A stretch of 64,000 bases of DNA from Roseovarius sp. M141 (lineage in GTDB: Bacteria; Pseudomonadota; Alphaproteobacteria; Rhodobacterales; Rhodobacteraceae), in NCBI RefSeq assembly GCF_024355225.1, contig NZ_VCNH01000005.1, positions 1-64,000 of the forward strand. The letters are read 5' to 3'. This document shows positions 54,901 through 63,102 of the stretch, in pieces. The stretch's first letter is position 1. Every line of letters starts with the position of its first letter. The notes under the pieces were generated by a model. That model ran no database searches. It was not told the origin of the DNA and saw only the letters and a list, made by a program, of their open reading frames with translations. Made by a program: the position numbers and the translations under genes.

Positions 54901-57900
54901 GGCGTGTCCGGCCCGTTGGTCACGGTCGGCGGCGTCGATGTGCAGGACGTGACGCTGGGTCTGGAGCTGGGCCTTGATCTGTCCAAGGGCACGCCCGCGT
55001 TCACCGTCACCCCGGTGATCGAAGCGACACGGTCCGGCGGGGACACGCTGTCACTGCTGGCTGCGTCGGATGTGGCGGCGCAGAATGATTTGCAGGCGTG
55101 GGTGAATGCCGGAATCGACGCCGCCGGCAAAGCCTGCGCCGGCAATGACAGCTTTGATCAGATCTACCGGGTTCTGGCGGGGCTGGGCCTGGCTGTGCCT
55201 GCGGCCAAGACGAACCCCAGCTACGGTATCGACGCCGCCGGGTGGCGCGCGCTGACGTCCGATCCGGTGGGGTTCATGTCGGGGGCGCTGATGACGGCGC
55301 TGGCCAATCCCGCCACGCAGTCCGATCTGTTCGCCGCGATCTGCACCACACTGGATTTCGAAGTCTCGGCGGCGGTGCCGCAGCCCTTGCTGGCGCTGCT
55401 GTCCGGGCTGGGGATCTTGCAGGATCAGGCCCACGGCTTTGCCCCCAATCCGATGGCGATCATCGCGGTATTGCGCGATCCGGCGGGGCAGCTTGCCGCC
55501 CGCGTCAGCGCGCTGGTCACGACCCCAGCGGCACGCTCGGCGGTGATTGCCACGATGGGCAACGGGTCCGGCACATTCACGCTTGGCCCGCTTGAGATAT
55601 CTACCGCGAACGGGCGCAGTATCGCGATCACCCTGCCGCGCGGCAGCCTGAGCTTGGGCGATTTTGCCGATCCGTCGCTGAGCTACAGCATCGATCTGGA
55701 GTCCGGGGTCATGACCCTTGCGCTGGATCTGTTCATCCCGGATGCCGGGTTCAGCCTTGTCACCGGGCTGAGCTACACGGTCGGCGGCGCCGCGCCCACC
55801 GTCACCACGTCGCTGGTCTGGGGCGATGGCAAAGTGCCGCAACCGGCGGCGCTGACGTTGTATCCGTTTGATGCGACCAAGTTTGTCGATCAACTGGCCG
55901 CCGTCGCGCCTGCCTATGTCCTGTCGATCTTTGTCGCCGAGGTGGTGCAGGACCGGCTGCTGGATCAATATCAACTGGCCCAAAGCCTGTTCGCCCTGTT
56001 CGGCCTTGCCGAAGAGGCCCCGGCAGGCAGCAACAAATGGGTGATGAAATCCACGCTGGGCCTGTTCGAAGACCCGCTGGGCTGGCTGCTGTCGGATGCC
56101 GTCGTCGGGGCCAATGGCAAGCTGAACATAGCGGCGCTGAACAAGGTGCTGACCACCCTGCCCGCAGGCACCGCCGCCGGGCTGACGCTGGCGCAGACCA
56201 CGGATGGCGCGCTGCTGACCGGCCTGCCCTATGGGCTGCAATTGCAGGCGACGGCCAGCACCGCGACGGGTCTGTTTGCGCTGACACCGGGGCTGAGCGC
56301 GCCGATTTCCGTGGCGGGCGGCGACGTGTCGCTGGATACGCTGGGCTTTGGCCTGACGCTGACCTCGGATTTCCAGCCGGGGCTGACCGGCGCGGGGCGG
56401 CTGGTTGCGCAGATACCGGGGCTGAGTGGCGGGCTGTTCCTGCAAGGCGGGTTCGACAAGGGCTTTGATCTGACGCTGGGGCAGGTCGGCGATGGCAAGC
56501 CGACGCTTGATCTGATCCCCTTCGGCAGCTGGGAAACCTTTGCGCTGTCGGTCGCGTCGGAAGTGGCGCAGAAACTGCTGAGCACCCTCACGGATGCGTT
56601 GCTGACCGGGCTGAAGGACAAGGGCGATGTCAAACTGGCCGCGTTCGTTGACAAGATGCGCAGCACCGCCACGTCGCTGCAGATCGATGCGCTGGTGTCG
56701 GCCCTGATCGCGGCGCAGCCCGACCCGGCCAAGCTGGAGACCGCCGCCTTTGGCTGGCTGACCGACCGGCTGACGCCAACGAACGCGGCCGCGACGGCCT
56801 CGGCCGTGGCGGACCTGATCAGCCTTGCGCTGGACGGGGTCACGTCCGATGGCGGGCTGCTGAGCTATGCGCCGTCAGACAAGGTTCCGGTCACGATCAT
56901 CGCCGGCCTGAAGGGCGAGACGGGCAACCAGCAGATCGGCATCTGGGCCACCCTGGCCACCAAAGTGGCCGATGACCATGTGGTGATTGCCCTTGCCCCG
57001 ACCGGTGTGGGCATCCCCGTTCAGGGCGATGCGACCCCGATCGTGACCTTCGGCCTGACCACGCAGGCCATCGTCGCGCTGGACGAGGGCCCCGGCCTGT
57101 CCATCAGCTTTGACAGTGCGGGCGGCGGCCATGTGTCGGCGCTGATCGACCCGATGATGACCAGGGGCAAACCCGGCAAGATGAAGGTGGAACTGCTGCC
57201 CAACCTCTTTGGCGTGACGGACAAGACCGGCTATGACAAGGCGCTGGAAGCCGCGCTGGAGCTGTGGCTGCTGGATGTTCTGAAATACGTCCTGCCGCGC
57301 TATGTGTCGATCGTGGTGCTGAACACCAAGGCGGTCGAGGGCTGGCTGGACGCGCCGCTGACCGACAAGGTGCCACTGGAACCGGGCAAGGTGCTGGTCG
57401 ATACCCAGATGCTGGTGATGAGTGGCAAGACCTACATCCTGAACGATTTGGACGCGCTGCTGGCGCTGGGGCCGGAGAAATTCCTGGGTGGTTTTGTCAA
57501 GGCGCTGACCCAGACGCAGATTCAGATCCTCGCCATTGGCGAGGGCGGCGGTATCTGGCTGGAGCCTGATCCGAACGACAGTGCCGCCTTTGGCATCCGC
57601 TTTGCTGTCACCGATCTGTCGCTGAAGGCGGCGCCGAATTTCGTGTTCCAGATCGGCGCCGAGGATACCAACTGGATTGCGCTGACCGGGGCGGACCCGA
57701 AGGATTTTGAATCCGGCATCGCCGCCTATGTACCGCTGGACGATCTGGTCCCCGATTTTGGCAAGCTGAAGCTGCGCCTGATCAATGTCGGCGTCGATTT
57801 TCAGGGCAAAACCGGCCAGCCGCTGATCGATCTGACCCGGTTCCAACTGGGCAAGATCAAACCGCGCGGCCTGATCTCGTTCGATTTCGCCAAGCCGAGC

Positions 57901-60900
57901 GTCGTCGACAGCTATGGCGGCGGCATCGACTTTGAGGACATTGCCATTTCGCTGGCGCCCAATGCGATGGTGCCTGGGGACAAGGGCAACGCGGTGGCCG
58001 AAAACCTGTTGGGGTCGGGCGATGATGACACCCAGTCCAACCCGCCGACCAACCCCGGTTTTTCCGCGCGGGCGGGCTATATCAGCGGGCATGATCTGGG
58101 GGTGGAGCTGTATGATTCCAGCGGCACCGGCCAGACCCGCATCTGGATTCCGGTGCAGCGCTCGTTCGGGCCGGTCACGGCGAACAAGATCGGCTTTGGC
58201 TGGGACAACCCCAAGCGGCTGGCCAGTGTGCTGTTCGATGGCAGCCTCAACCTTGCCGGTCTGACCGTCGACCTGATCGAGCTGTCGGTCAGCGTGAACG
58301 TGACCAAAATCACCGATTATTCGCAGTACGAACTGGATCTGGGCGGGCTTGCCGTCAGCTTTAACGGCGGCGCGGTGTCCATCGACGGCGGCCTGCTGAA
58401 AAACGATGATCCGCTGCGCTATGACGGGCAGCTGCTGGTCAAGATCGGCAGCTTTACGATCTATGCGGTCGGGTCCTTTGCGATGATCCCGAACGACCCC
58501 AACGACCCCTCCAAGGGCAACGCGATTTCGTTCTTTGTCTTTCTCAATGTCAACGCGCCGCTTGGCGGCGTGCCGGCCTTTTTCGTCAAAGGGATTGCCG
58601 GCGGTTTTTCGGTCAACCGCAACATCATCGTGCCCGATGCGGGTGACATCATGGGCTTTCCGCTGATCCAGGGGGCGATTTCGCAAGCGACCTTTGGCGA
58701 TAATCCGACACCCAAGAGCGCGCTGGCCACCCTGTCTGACACGGTCTATCCCGAAATCGGAACCTACTGGGCGGCGGCGGGCCTCAAGTTCAGCAGCTTC
58801 GAACTGGTCGACGTCTTTGCCATGCTGCTGGTCAAATTCGGGCGCGAGTTTGAAATCGACGTGATCGGCGTGGCCAGCGCTAGCCTGCCCCCGGAAATCC
58901 CCCCCCCCAAGGCGCTTGCCTTTATCGAGCTGGCGGTCGTCGCCTCGTTCAAGATCACCGAGGGCGTAATTTCGGTGACCGCGCAGCTGACGCCCAATTC
59001 GTTCCTGCTGGTCAAGGATTGCAAGCTGACCGGGGGCTTTGCCGCCAAGTTCTGGTTCGGCACCAACCCCAACGCCGGTGATTTCGTCATTACGCTGGGT
59101 GGCTATCACCCGGCGTTCAAACCGCCGCCCTATTACCCCAACGTGCCGCGGCTGGGCTTTGACTGGCCGGTTCTGGATACGTCCTCGGTCAAGCTCAGCA
59201 TCGGCGGCGGCACCTATTTCGCGCTGACCCCGTCGATGGTGATGGCGGGCGGCTACCTCAAGGCGTTGTTCAGTGCCGGGCCGCTGAAGGCGTGGTTCGA
59301 TGCCGGGGCGGACTTCCTGATCTCATGGCAGCCGTTCTATTACACCATCGAGGTCCACATCACGGTCGGCGCCTCGCTGGGCGTCACGATCGGCGGGGTC
59401 GACATCACACTGACCGCCGAACTGGGGGCGCAGTTGCAGATATGGGGCCCGCCCACCGCCGGGATCGTGCATGTCAGCTGGTTCGTGATCTCGTTCGATA
59501 TTCCGTTCGGCGTGCAGGATGACAAGGACGCCAGCAAGGCCGCCTTGCCCTGGCACATCTTTCAGGAGCGGATGCTGCCGCAACCGCCGAAGAAGGACGA
59601 AGTCGTCGCCATGGCCGTGGCCCAGGGCACCGCCCCTGCGGCCAAGCCCGGCTATGATCAGGTAGTCCTGAAGGTGCAGATCACCAACGGATTGCTGAGC
59701 GATCACACCGGTAACGGCGCCGTGGTCCAGGCGATGCCCTTTACGCTCGAACTGCGCTCGGTCATGCCCGGCAGCACGGTGACGGCGGCGCAATCCACCT
59801 ATTCAGCGGCCAGCCCGCCGCTTGGGATTCAGCCCATGGGGCAGCCGGATGTCACCACCGCCATCGCCGCCACGCTCAAGACGCAGAACGACGCCAAGGA
59901 CTGGGTCATCGTGTCGCTGGACCGCCCCGGCGTGGTCACGCAGGGCCTGACCGGCGGCGCCCCCGATGCCGTCTGGTCCACCAAGCAGTTCGAACCCGGC
60001 GGAGAGCCAACCGCCACCATGATTTCCGGCGCCCAGTTCGGCCTGTCGATCAGCACCACCGGCGATCATCTGGTCGATATTCTGGAAGGGATGGACCTGA
60101 TCAAGGCGTTCGGCCACGAAAGCGCCGCCGCCCTGCCCCTGCCCTTTGATATCACGCCCAGCTTCCTGCCGGTTCCGCCGGCGCTGCCGCAGGATCAACG
60201 GTTCGCGACCCTAATGCGCACGGTCATGGATGCCAGTACCGCCGATGCCCCGGCCGCGCGCCGGGCCGCGATCATGCAGGCGGTGACGGATAGCGACGTC
60301 GCGGCGATTGTCGATCAGAACCTGAGCGTTCTGGCGAAATTCGCGGATGATCTGTTTCAGGCACCGCCGCATCTGGCCGAGCTTGGCTTTGATCAAGCGG
60401 CGACGGCGGCGCCCGTGGTCGACCTGGAAGCCACGCCCATGGCGCAGGTCTCTGCAGCGATGGGCGACCCCGAGCGCGCCGAAATTGCGCCGCGTTTTCT
60501 GGGCGGCACGCAAAGCTTCGCGTTGCCCGGCAAAGTGGCGGCGGCAGGCGAACGCTCGATCTACCTGGCCACTCCCAAGATCGTCGCGCGCTGGAAGGAT
60601 GTCGATCACACCGGCCACAACGTTACCGAACGCGCGCACCACGCGCAGGATGGCCTGCAGACCGGTCTGCGCCGGGGTACTCTGGCGGTGCTGGATCTGG
60701 GCAGCGGCGCGGGGCAGCCGATGATTCAGGTGGATGGCGCGGTGCCGGTGCAGGTCTATGCCTTTGACGCCTCGGGGCGCATCCTGTCCGACGGCATCGT
60801 CGCGCCCGACGATGACACCGGCGACGTGGCGCTGCCGCAAGACGCGGCGCATGTGGCGTGCCTGGGTCTGGGGGCGTGCGATCACGGCGCCCCCGCCGGG

Positions 60901-61491
60901 TGGAACCTGCGCAGCACGCTGTTTCAGGTCGCCCATCACACGATGCTGGGCGATGGCTGCACGATCCGCCCCCAAAGCAGCCCGCGCCTGCGCCACAGCC
61001 GACGCGAACAGCGGCGCGGAACCATCAGCGGGCACGGTCTGATGACCAGCAACCGGGTGCAGCATGGCGTGGGCGAAACCGCCAGCGGCTGGGCCGAAAC
61101 CATCTTTGGCAGCCCGGTTCGCACCGTCGCTGTCGTCCTGAAACATGGCGCCGATCCTTACGGCGTGCGCGTCAAATGTGCGGCGACGACATCCCCCTGG
61201 CATGTCAGCTATGACGGCGCCTCGGAACCGGTCGACGTGCTGGAGACATATGATGGCGTTGCGCTGATCTTTGACCTCACGGACCTGCCCGCCGGGACGC
61301 CGGACCGCCACGCGGTTCTGGTGTCGGGGACCGAGGATCTGGCCGGTGTGTACGGCTGGAAGGGCGATCGCGCGGCGGTCCTGCAAGGGTGGGAGGGCCA
61401 TGTGCTGACCTCCTTGGCGCGGCCCCTGCCCGGGATCGAAGCCATGCGGGCCGCGAACGGGCGCACGACGCTTCGGGTCTACCGCGGATGA
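51991..61491 (+). CDS. Giant 3166-aa protein with ~265-residue internal repeats and a DUF6603-like region
   Basis: A single uninterrupted 9.5-kb gene. No signal peptide or TM helix is evident. The first about 1600 residues are periodic: helical segments at about 246, 511, 778, 1032, 1297 and 1517 alternate with beta-rich stretches. The motif TGTGSREDPYKVP / TGSGTKAAPWSVP / TGAGSQNAPYILP recurs at about 356, 620 and 885. Residues about 2000-2510 (for example GGYHPAFKPPPYYPNVPRLG, GGGTYFALTPSMVMAGGYLK, FLISWQPFYYTIEVHITVG) resemble the family I remember as DUF6603, known from large bacterial and fungal proteins of unknown role. The last 600 residues are mixed and end TLRVYRG. It lies in the GGx operon and is probably its main scaffold. 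Confidence 0.8.
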   Translation: MTSPITISANETDGQVIQLGLACGLLRPVAGEQGVYEIDPDWFSDPVGKTGAGLGNNPETLAVLIAGLIGDMSGSSLGIPVKEPGDLGTWYPINKPGTDEPSGLYLATQPTKAEPTGEGEPPTVFGIGVMYTQKVALSDAEKVDLDLTSGGPDGIDIKVWGLIPIVLLGDGSVSVVAGSEKHPFTIGFEVVGSDSSPLISVAGFQFDGVRFSVNISPLADPPVSVSLVVLGLKLPTDAAPSDRTLADLEAISGAEILATAAALALAALGKLVGDQPSLPYLLPALGLGPKVPGVANVSLPILRWDQFVENAISGGDVAQPFLNWFTALSSDLKNLSAWLQAVGGAIGGISGTAPDVTGTGSREDPYKVPVFEVKGVGKLELSAATTTDAKGVRHFYPGLAFDSDPAVLGSTDVALVGSAAMEFLDFALSSGAAPIQPGQFHAGLTLGNKTEGQPLFSGSIGGSAYTFGALNLGLVVAITSTGVSVLPACALMSVSTPTGKYPSIDLTQPDQLVDAAEAELTAALNTVFNELFGLGSDSKIGVSLAALIGVSAPDGRSDDWPLTPPFGVKGIVDSIQHPVDALGAYWGDLIRTTTPVTGQPPFYYMVQALGHVLQEAGVGAVTGSGTKAAPWSVPLTKTAGSAALQAYIAPIAPAGNSTAQRLVLGIGAQTSMPIAGNTLDLGFALDVLGLDAGAAAGDGLTGAQILPGVSFVGRLPDGVSTPAVAGAVLKVDSGSFSVGWSPYSTWSWSMDVAAPVLVVDGVSQPIGSAMNYSDSDSLESLVTQQAQTFASILMAVLGVALYRTQDRGGLALTGWLGLLPKLASFMPDGVVWPAAMPTLTPTSFDNPIGQLRDQIKAVLSTDDQAKAALGLLGWAIDGQSAKAAPITGAGSQNAPYILPLGLPGGVEGSLWQDAGKTFVAPGLTTRQTATIGKVRADTSVRLDPVALAWANGLPLNSAGLPALGIRTLLRGVSGPLVTVGGVDVQDVTLGLELGLDLSKGTPAFTVTPVIEATRSGGDTLSLLAASDVAAQNDLQAWVNAGIDAAGKACAGNDSFDQIYRVLAGLGLAVPAAKTNPSYGIDAAGWRALTSDPVGFMSGALMTALANPATQSDLFAAICTTLDFEVSAAVPQPLLALLSGLGILQDQAHGFAPNPMAIIAVLRDPAGQLAARVSALVTTPAARSAVIATMGNGSGTFTLGPLEISTANGRSIAITLPRGSLSLGDFADPSLSYSIDLESGVMTLALDLFIPDAGFSLVTGLSYTVGGAAPTVTTSLVWGDGKVPQPAALTLYPFDATKFVDQLAAVAPAYVLSIFVAEVVQDRLLDQYQLAQSLFALFGLAEEAPAGSNKWVMKSTLGLFEDPLGWLLSDAVVGANGKLNIAALNKVLTTLPAGTAAGLTLAQTTDGALLTGLPYGLQLQATASTATGLFALTPGLSAPISVAGGDVSLDTLGFGLTLTSDFQPGLTGAGRLVAQIPGLSGGLFLQGGFDKGFDLTLGQVGDGKPTLDLIPFGSWETFALSVASEVAQKLLSTLTDALLTGLKDKGDVKLAAFVDKMRSTATSLQIDALVSALIAAQPDPAKLETAAFGWLTDRLTPTNAAATASAVADLISLALDGVTSDGGLLSYAPSDKVPVTIIAGLKGETGNQQIGIWATLATKVADDHVVIALAPTGVGIPVQGDATPIVTFGLTTQAIVALDEGPGLSISFDSAGGGHVSALIDPMMTRGKPGKMKVELLPNLFGVTDKTGYDKALEAALELWLLDVLKYVLPRYVSIVVLNTKAVEGWLDAPLTDKVPLEPGKVLVDTQMLVMSGKTYILNDLDALLALGPEKFLGGFVKALTQTQIQILAIGEGGGIWLEPDPNDSAAFGIRFAVTDLSLKAAPNFVFQIGAEDTNWIALTGADPKDFESGIAAYVPLDDLVPDFGKLKLRLINVGVDFQGKTGQPLIDLTRFQLGKIKPRGLISFDFAKPSVVDSYGGGIDFEDIAISLAPNAMVPGDKGNAVAENLLGSGDDDTQSNPPTNPGFSARAGYISGHDLGVELYDSSGTGQTRIWIPVQRSFGPVTANKIGFGWDNPKRLASVLFDGSLNLAGLTVDLIELSVSVNVTKITDYSQYELDLGGLAVSFNGGAVSIDGGLLKNDDPLRYDGQLLVKIGSFTIYAVGSFAMIPNDPNDPSKGNAISFFVFLNVNAPLGGVPAFFVKGIAGGFSVNRNIIVPDAGDIMGFPLIQGAISQATFGDNPTPKSALATLSDTVYPEIGTYWAAAGLKFSSFELVDVFAMLLVKFGREFEIDVIGVASASLPPEIPPPKALAFIELAVVASFKITEGVISVTAQLTPNSFLLVKDCKLTGGFAAKFWFGTNPNAGDFVITLGGYHPAFKPPPYYPNVPRLGFDWPVLDTSSVKLSIGGGTYFALTPSMVMAGGYLKALFSAGPLKAWFDAGADFLISWQPFYYTIEVHITVGASLGVTIGGVDITLTAELGAQLQIWGPPTAGIVHVSWFVISFDIPFGVQDDKDASKAALPWHIFQERMLPQPPKKDEVVAMAVAQGTAPAAKPGYDQVVLKVQITNGLLSDHTGNGAVVQAMPFTLELRSVMPGSTVTAAQSTYSAASPPLGIQPMGQPDVTTAIAATLKTQNDAKDWVIVSLDRPGVVTQGLTGGAPDAVWSTKQFEPGGEPTATMISGAQFGLSISTTGDHLVDILEGMDLIKAFGHESAAALPLPFDITPSFLPVPPALPQDQRFATLMRTVMDASTADAPAARRAAIMQAVTDSDVAAIVDQNLSVLAKFADDLFQAPPHLAELGFDQAATAAPVVDLEATPMAQVSAAMGDPERAEIAPRFLGGTQSFALPGKVAAAGERSIYLATPKIVARWKDVDHTGHNVTERAHHAQDGLQTGLRRGTLAVLDLGSGAGQPMIQVDGAVPVQVYAFDASGRILSDGIVAPDDDTGDVALPQDAAHVACLGLGACDHGAPAGWNLRSTLFQVAHHTMLGDGCTIRPQSSPRLRHSRREQRRGTISGHGLMTSNRVQHGVGETASGWAETIFGSPVRTVAVVLKHGADPYGVRVKCAATTSPWHVSYDGASEPVDVLETYDGVALIFDLTDLPAGTPDRHAVLVSGTEDLAGVYGWKGDRAAVLQGWEGHVLTSLARPLPGIEAMRAANGRTTLRVYRG

Positions 61492-61521
61492 GACAGATAT
61501 TTGCAAAAGTTAGGGCATGTC

Positions 61522-63096
61522 ATGGCTAACCAGATCGCACTTGCCACCGACGATGAAATCAAACCGGGCGAAATCCGGTTCAGTCAGGCCGCCTTGCCCC
61601 CGTTGCCTGCCGGCGCCTACGCACTGTCCGGTCAGCAAGAGGTCGTGTTGCAGCACGAGGACGAAACACCCACCTATCAGGCAAAGCAGGAATTTATCGT
61701 GGATGGCCCACGCTTTGCGCTGGCGCCCACCGATGTGCAGATGGTGGTTCCCCCCGCAAATCAGGCGGGGGATTGGGAAAACTACATCCCCAATATCGTC
61801 CTGCGGCGGCGCATCTTGCCGTGGGTCAGAACCATTGACGGCAATCCTGTCCCCGCGGATACGGTATCGACGCCGTGGATGGGGCTGATCAGCCTGACCG
61901 CCGCCGAACTGGGCGGCGCCGCTGCGGAAATCGCGGCGCCCTCCCCGGTCGTGACCGGCACGGCGGGCGATCTGGTGCAGAGCGCGAATCCCGCGATTGC
62001 AGGCCCGAAGCTGAACCTCAGCCCGGACGAGCTGAAAACCCCGATGCTGTATCTGGATCTGGAGGCGCAGCTGTTTCAGGCCATCGCCCCGACGCTGGAT
62101 GATCTGATGTATCTGGCGCATGTGCGCGACGTGAACACCGATGACAAGGAAATTCTGGGGCTGGACGAGGATGGCAGCTTTTCGGTCGTGGTCGGCAACC
62201 GGATCATCCAGACATCGAAAACCGACGACGTGGTGAACTATGTCTTCCTCGTCTCGCTGGAGGGGCATCAGGATCATCTGCCCGGACATGCGATTGCGGC
62301 GGGTGTCACCACCTTCCGGCTTGCGTCGCTGGCGTGGTGGAAGGTGCAGGCAATCCCGATGCCCGGCGACTTTATCGAGATCATGCAAAACCTGCCCAAG
62401 AAGGGCGGCGTCGATCTGGTCGGCGTGTCGCACAAGACGATCACCGCCACGGACGAGAATTCCAAAGTGGCGGCGATGGGGCTGGGGATGGGCTATGCGC
62501 CGCTGACCTACCGGATGCGCGCGGGCGAGGACGCAACCGCATGGTATCGCGGTCCGCTGTCGGCGGTTCCGACCAAGAATGACGATCTGGGCGCGTTTCA
62601 GTACGGCGATCTGGCCATTCGCTATGATCCGAAAACCGCGCTGTTTGACCTGTCCCAGGCGGCGGCATGGCAGATCGGGCGGCTGCTGGGGCTGTCCGAC
62701 GCCACATTCGCCCGCCAACTCTATGACTGGCGCCGCGCCATGCACGCGGCGACCAAGGGCACCGCGAACCTTACCGCGCTGGCGCAGGCCCTGCCCGAGG
62801 TCGAGGCCGCGCCCCTGACCCCCAGCAGACCGCAGCCGGCGGGGCGCAGTCAGATGATGGCGCATTTCGCGGCCACCACCGCGCTTGGCAATGCGTTCGC
62901 CGCGATCGAGCCGCACGATACCGGCAGCCCCCTGTCCGCCATTCCCAGACGGCAACGCCGCGAGGACAGACCGCCCAGCCACGCGCCCCACGGCGAACGG
63001 TTGCAACGCCCGGCCTTGTCCTTTGCGCCGGAGGCTGCGGACGGATTGGACGATCTGCTGGATCAGGTCTTTGGCCCCATGCAAGAGGTGGAGTGA
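61522..63096 (+). CDS. Unknown protein downstream of the giant gene
   Basis: A 524-aa protein that I cannot assign. ATG at 61522, 30 bp after the giant gene's stop; a TTG seven codons upstream is an alternative. It begins with a beta-rich half (IRFSQAALPPLPAGAYALSG, PRFALAPTDVQMVVPPANQA, ENYIPNIVLRRRILPWVRTI), continues with LEAQLFQAIAPTLDDLMYLA and a second mixed part (LGAFQYGDLAIRYDPKTALF, AAAWQIGRLLGLSDATFARQ), and ends in a Pro/Arg-rich tail and the acidic DGLDDLLDQVFGPMQEVE. No signal peptide. The gene order suggests it works with the giant protein and the next gene, perhaps as connector or chaperone; this is inference. Confidence 0.7.
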   Translation: MANQIALATDDEIKPGEIRFSQAALPPLPAGAYALSGQQEVVLQHEDETPTYQAKQEFIVDGPRFALAPTDVQMVVPPANQAGDWENYIPNIVLRRRILPWVRTIDGNPVPADTVSTPWMGLISLTAAELGGAAAEIAAPSPVVTGTAGDLVQSANPAIAGPKLNLSPDELKTPMLYLDLEAQLFQAIAPTLDDLMYLAHVRDVNTDDKEILGLDEDGSFSVVVGNRIIQTSKTDDVVNYVFLVSLEGHQDHLPGHAIAAGVTTFRLASLAWWKVQAIPMPGDFIEIMQNLPKKGGVDLVGVSHKTITATDENSKVAAMGLGMGYAPLTYRMRAGEDATAWYRGPLSAVPTKNDDLGAFQYGDLAIRYDPKTALFDLSQAAAWQIGRLLGLSDATFARQLYDWRRAMHAATKGTANLTALAQALPEVEAAPLTPSRPQPAGRSQMMAHFAATTALGNAFAAIEPHDTGSPLSAIPRRQRREDRPPSHAPHGERLQRPALSFAPEAADGLDDLLDQVFGPMQEVE

Positions 63097-63102
63097 GCGC
63101 AG

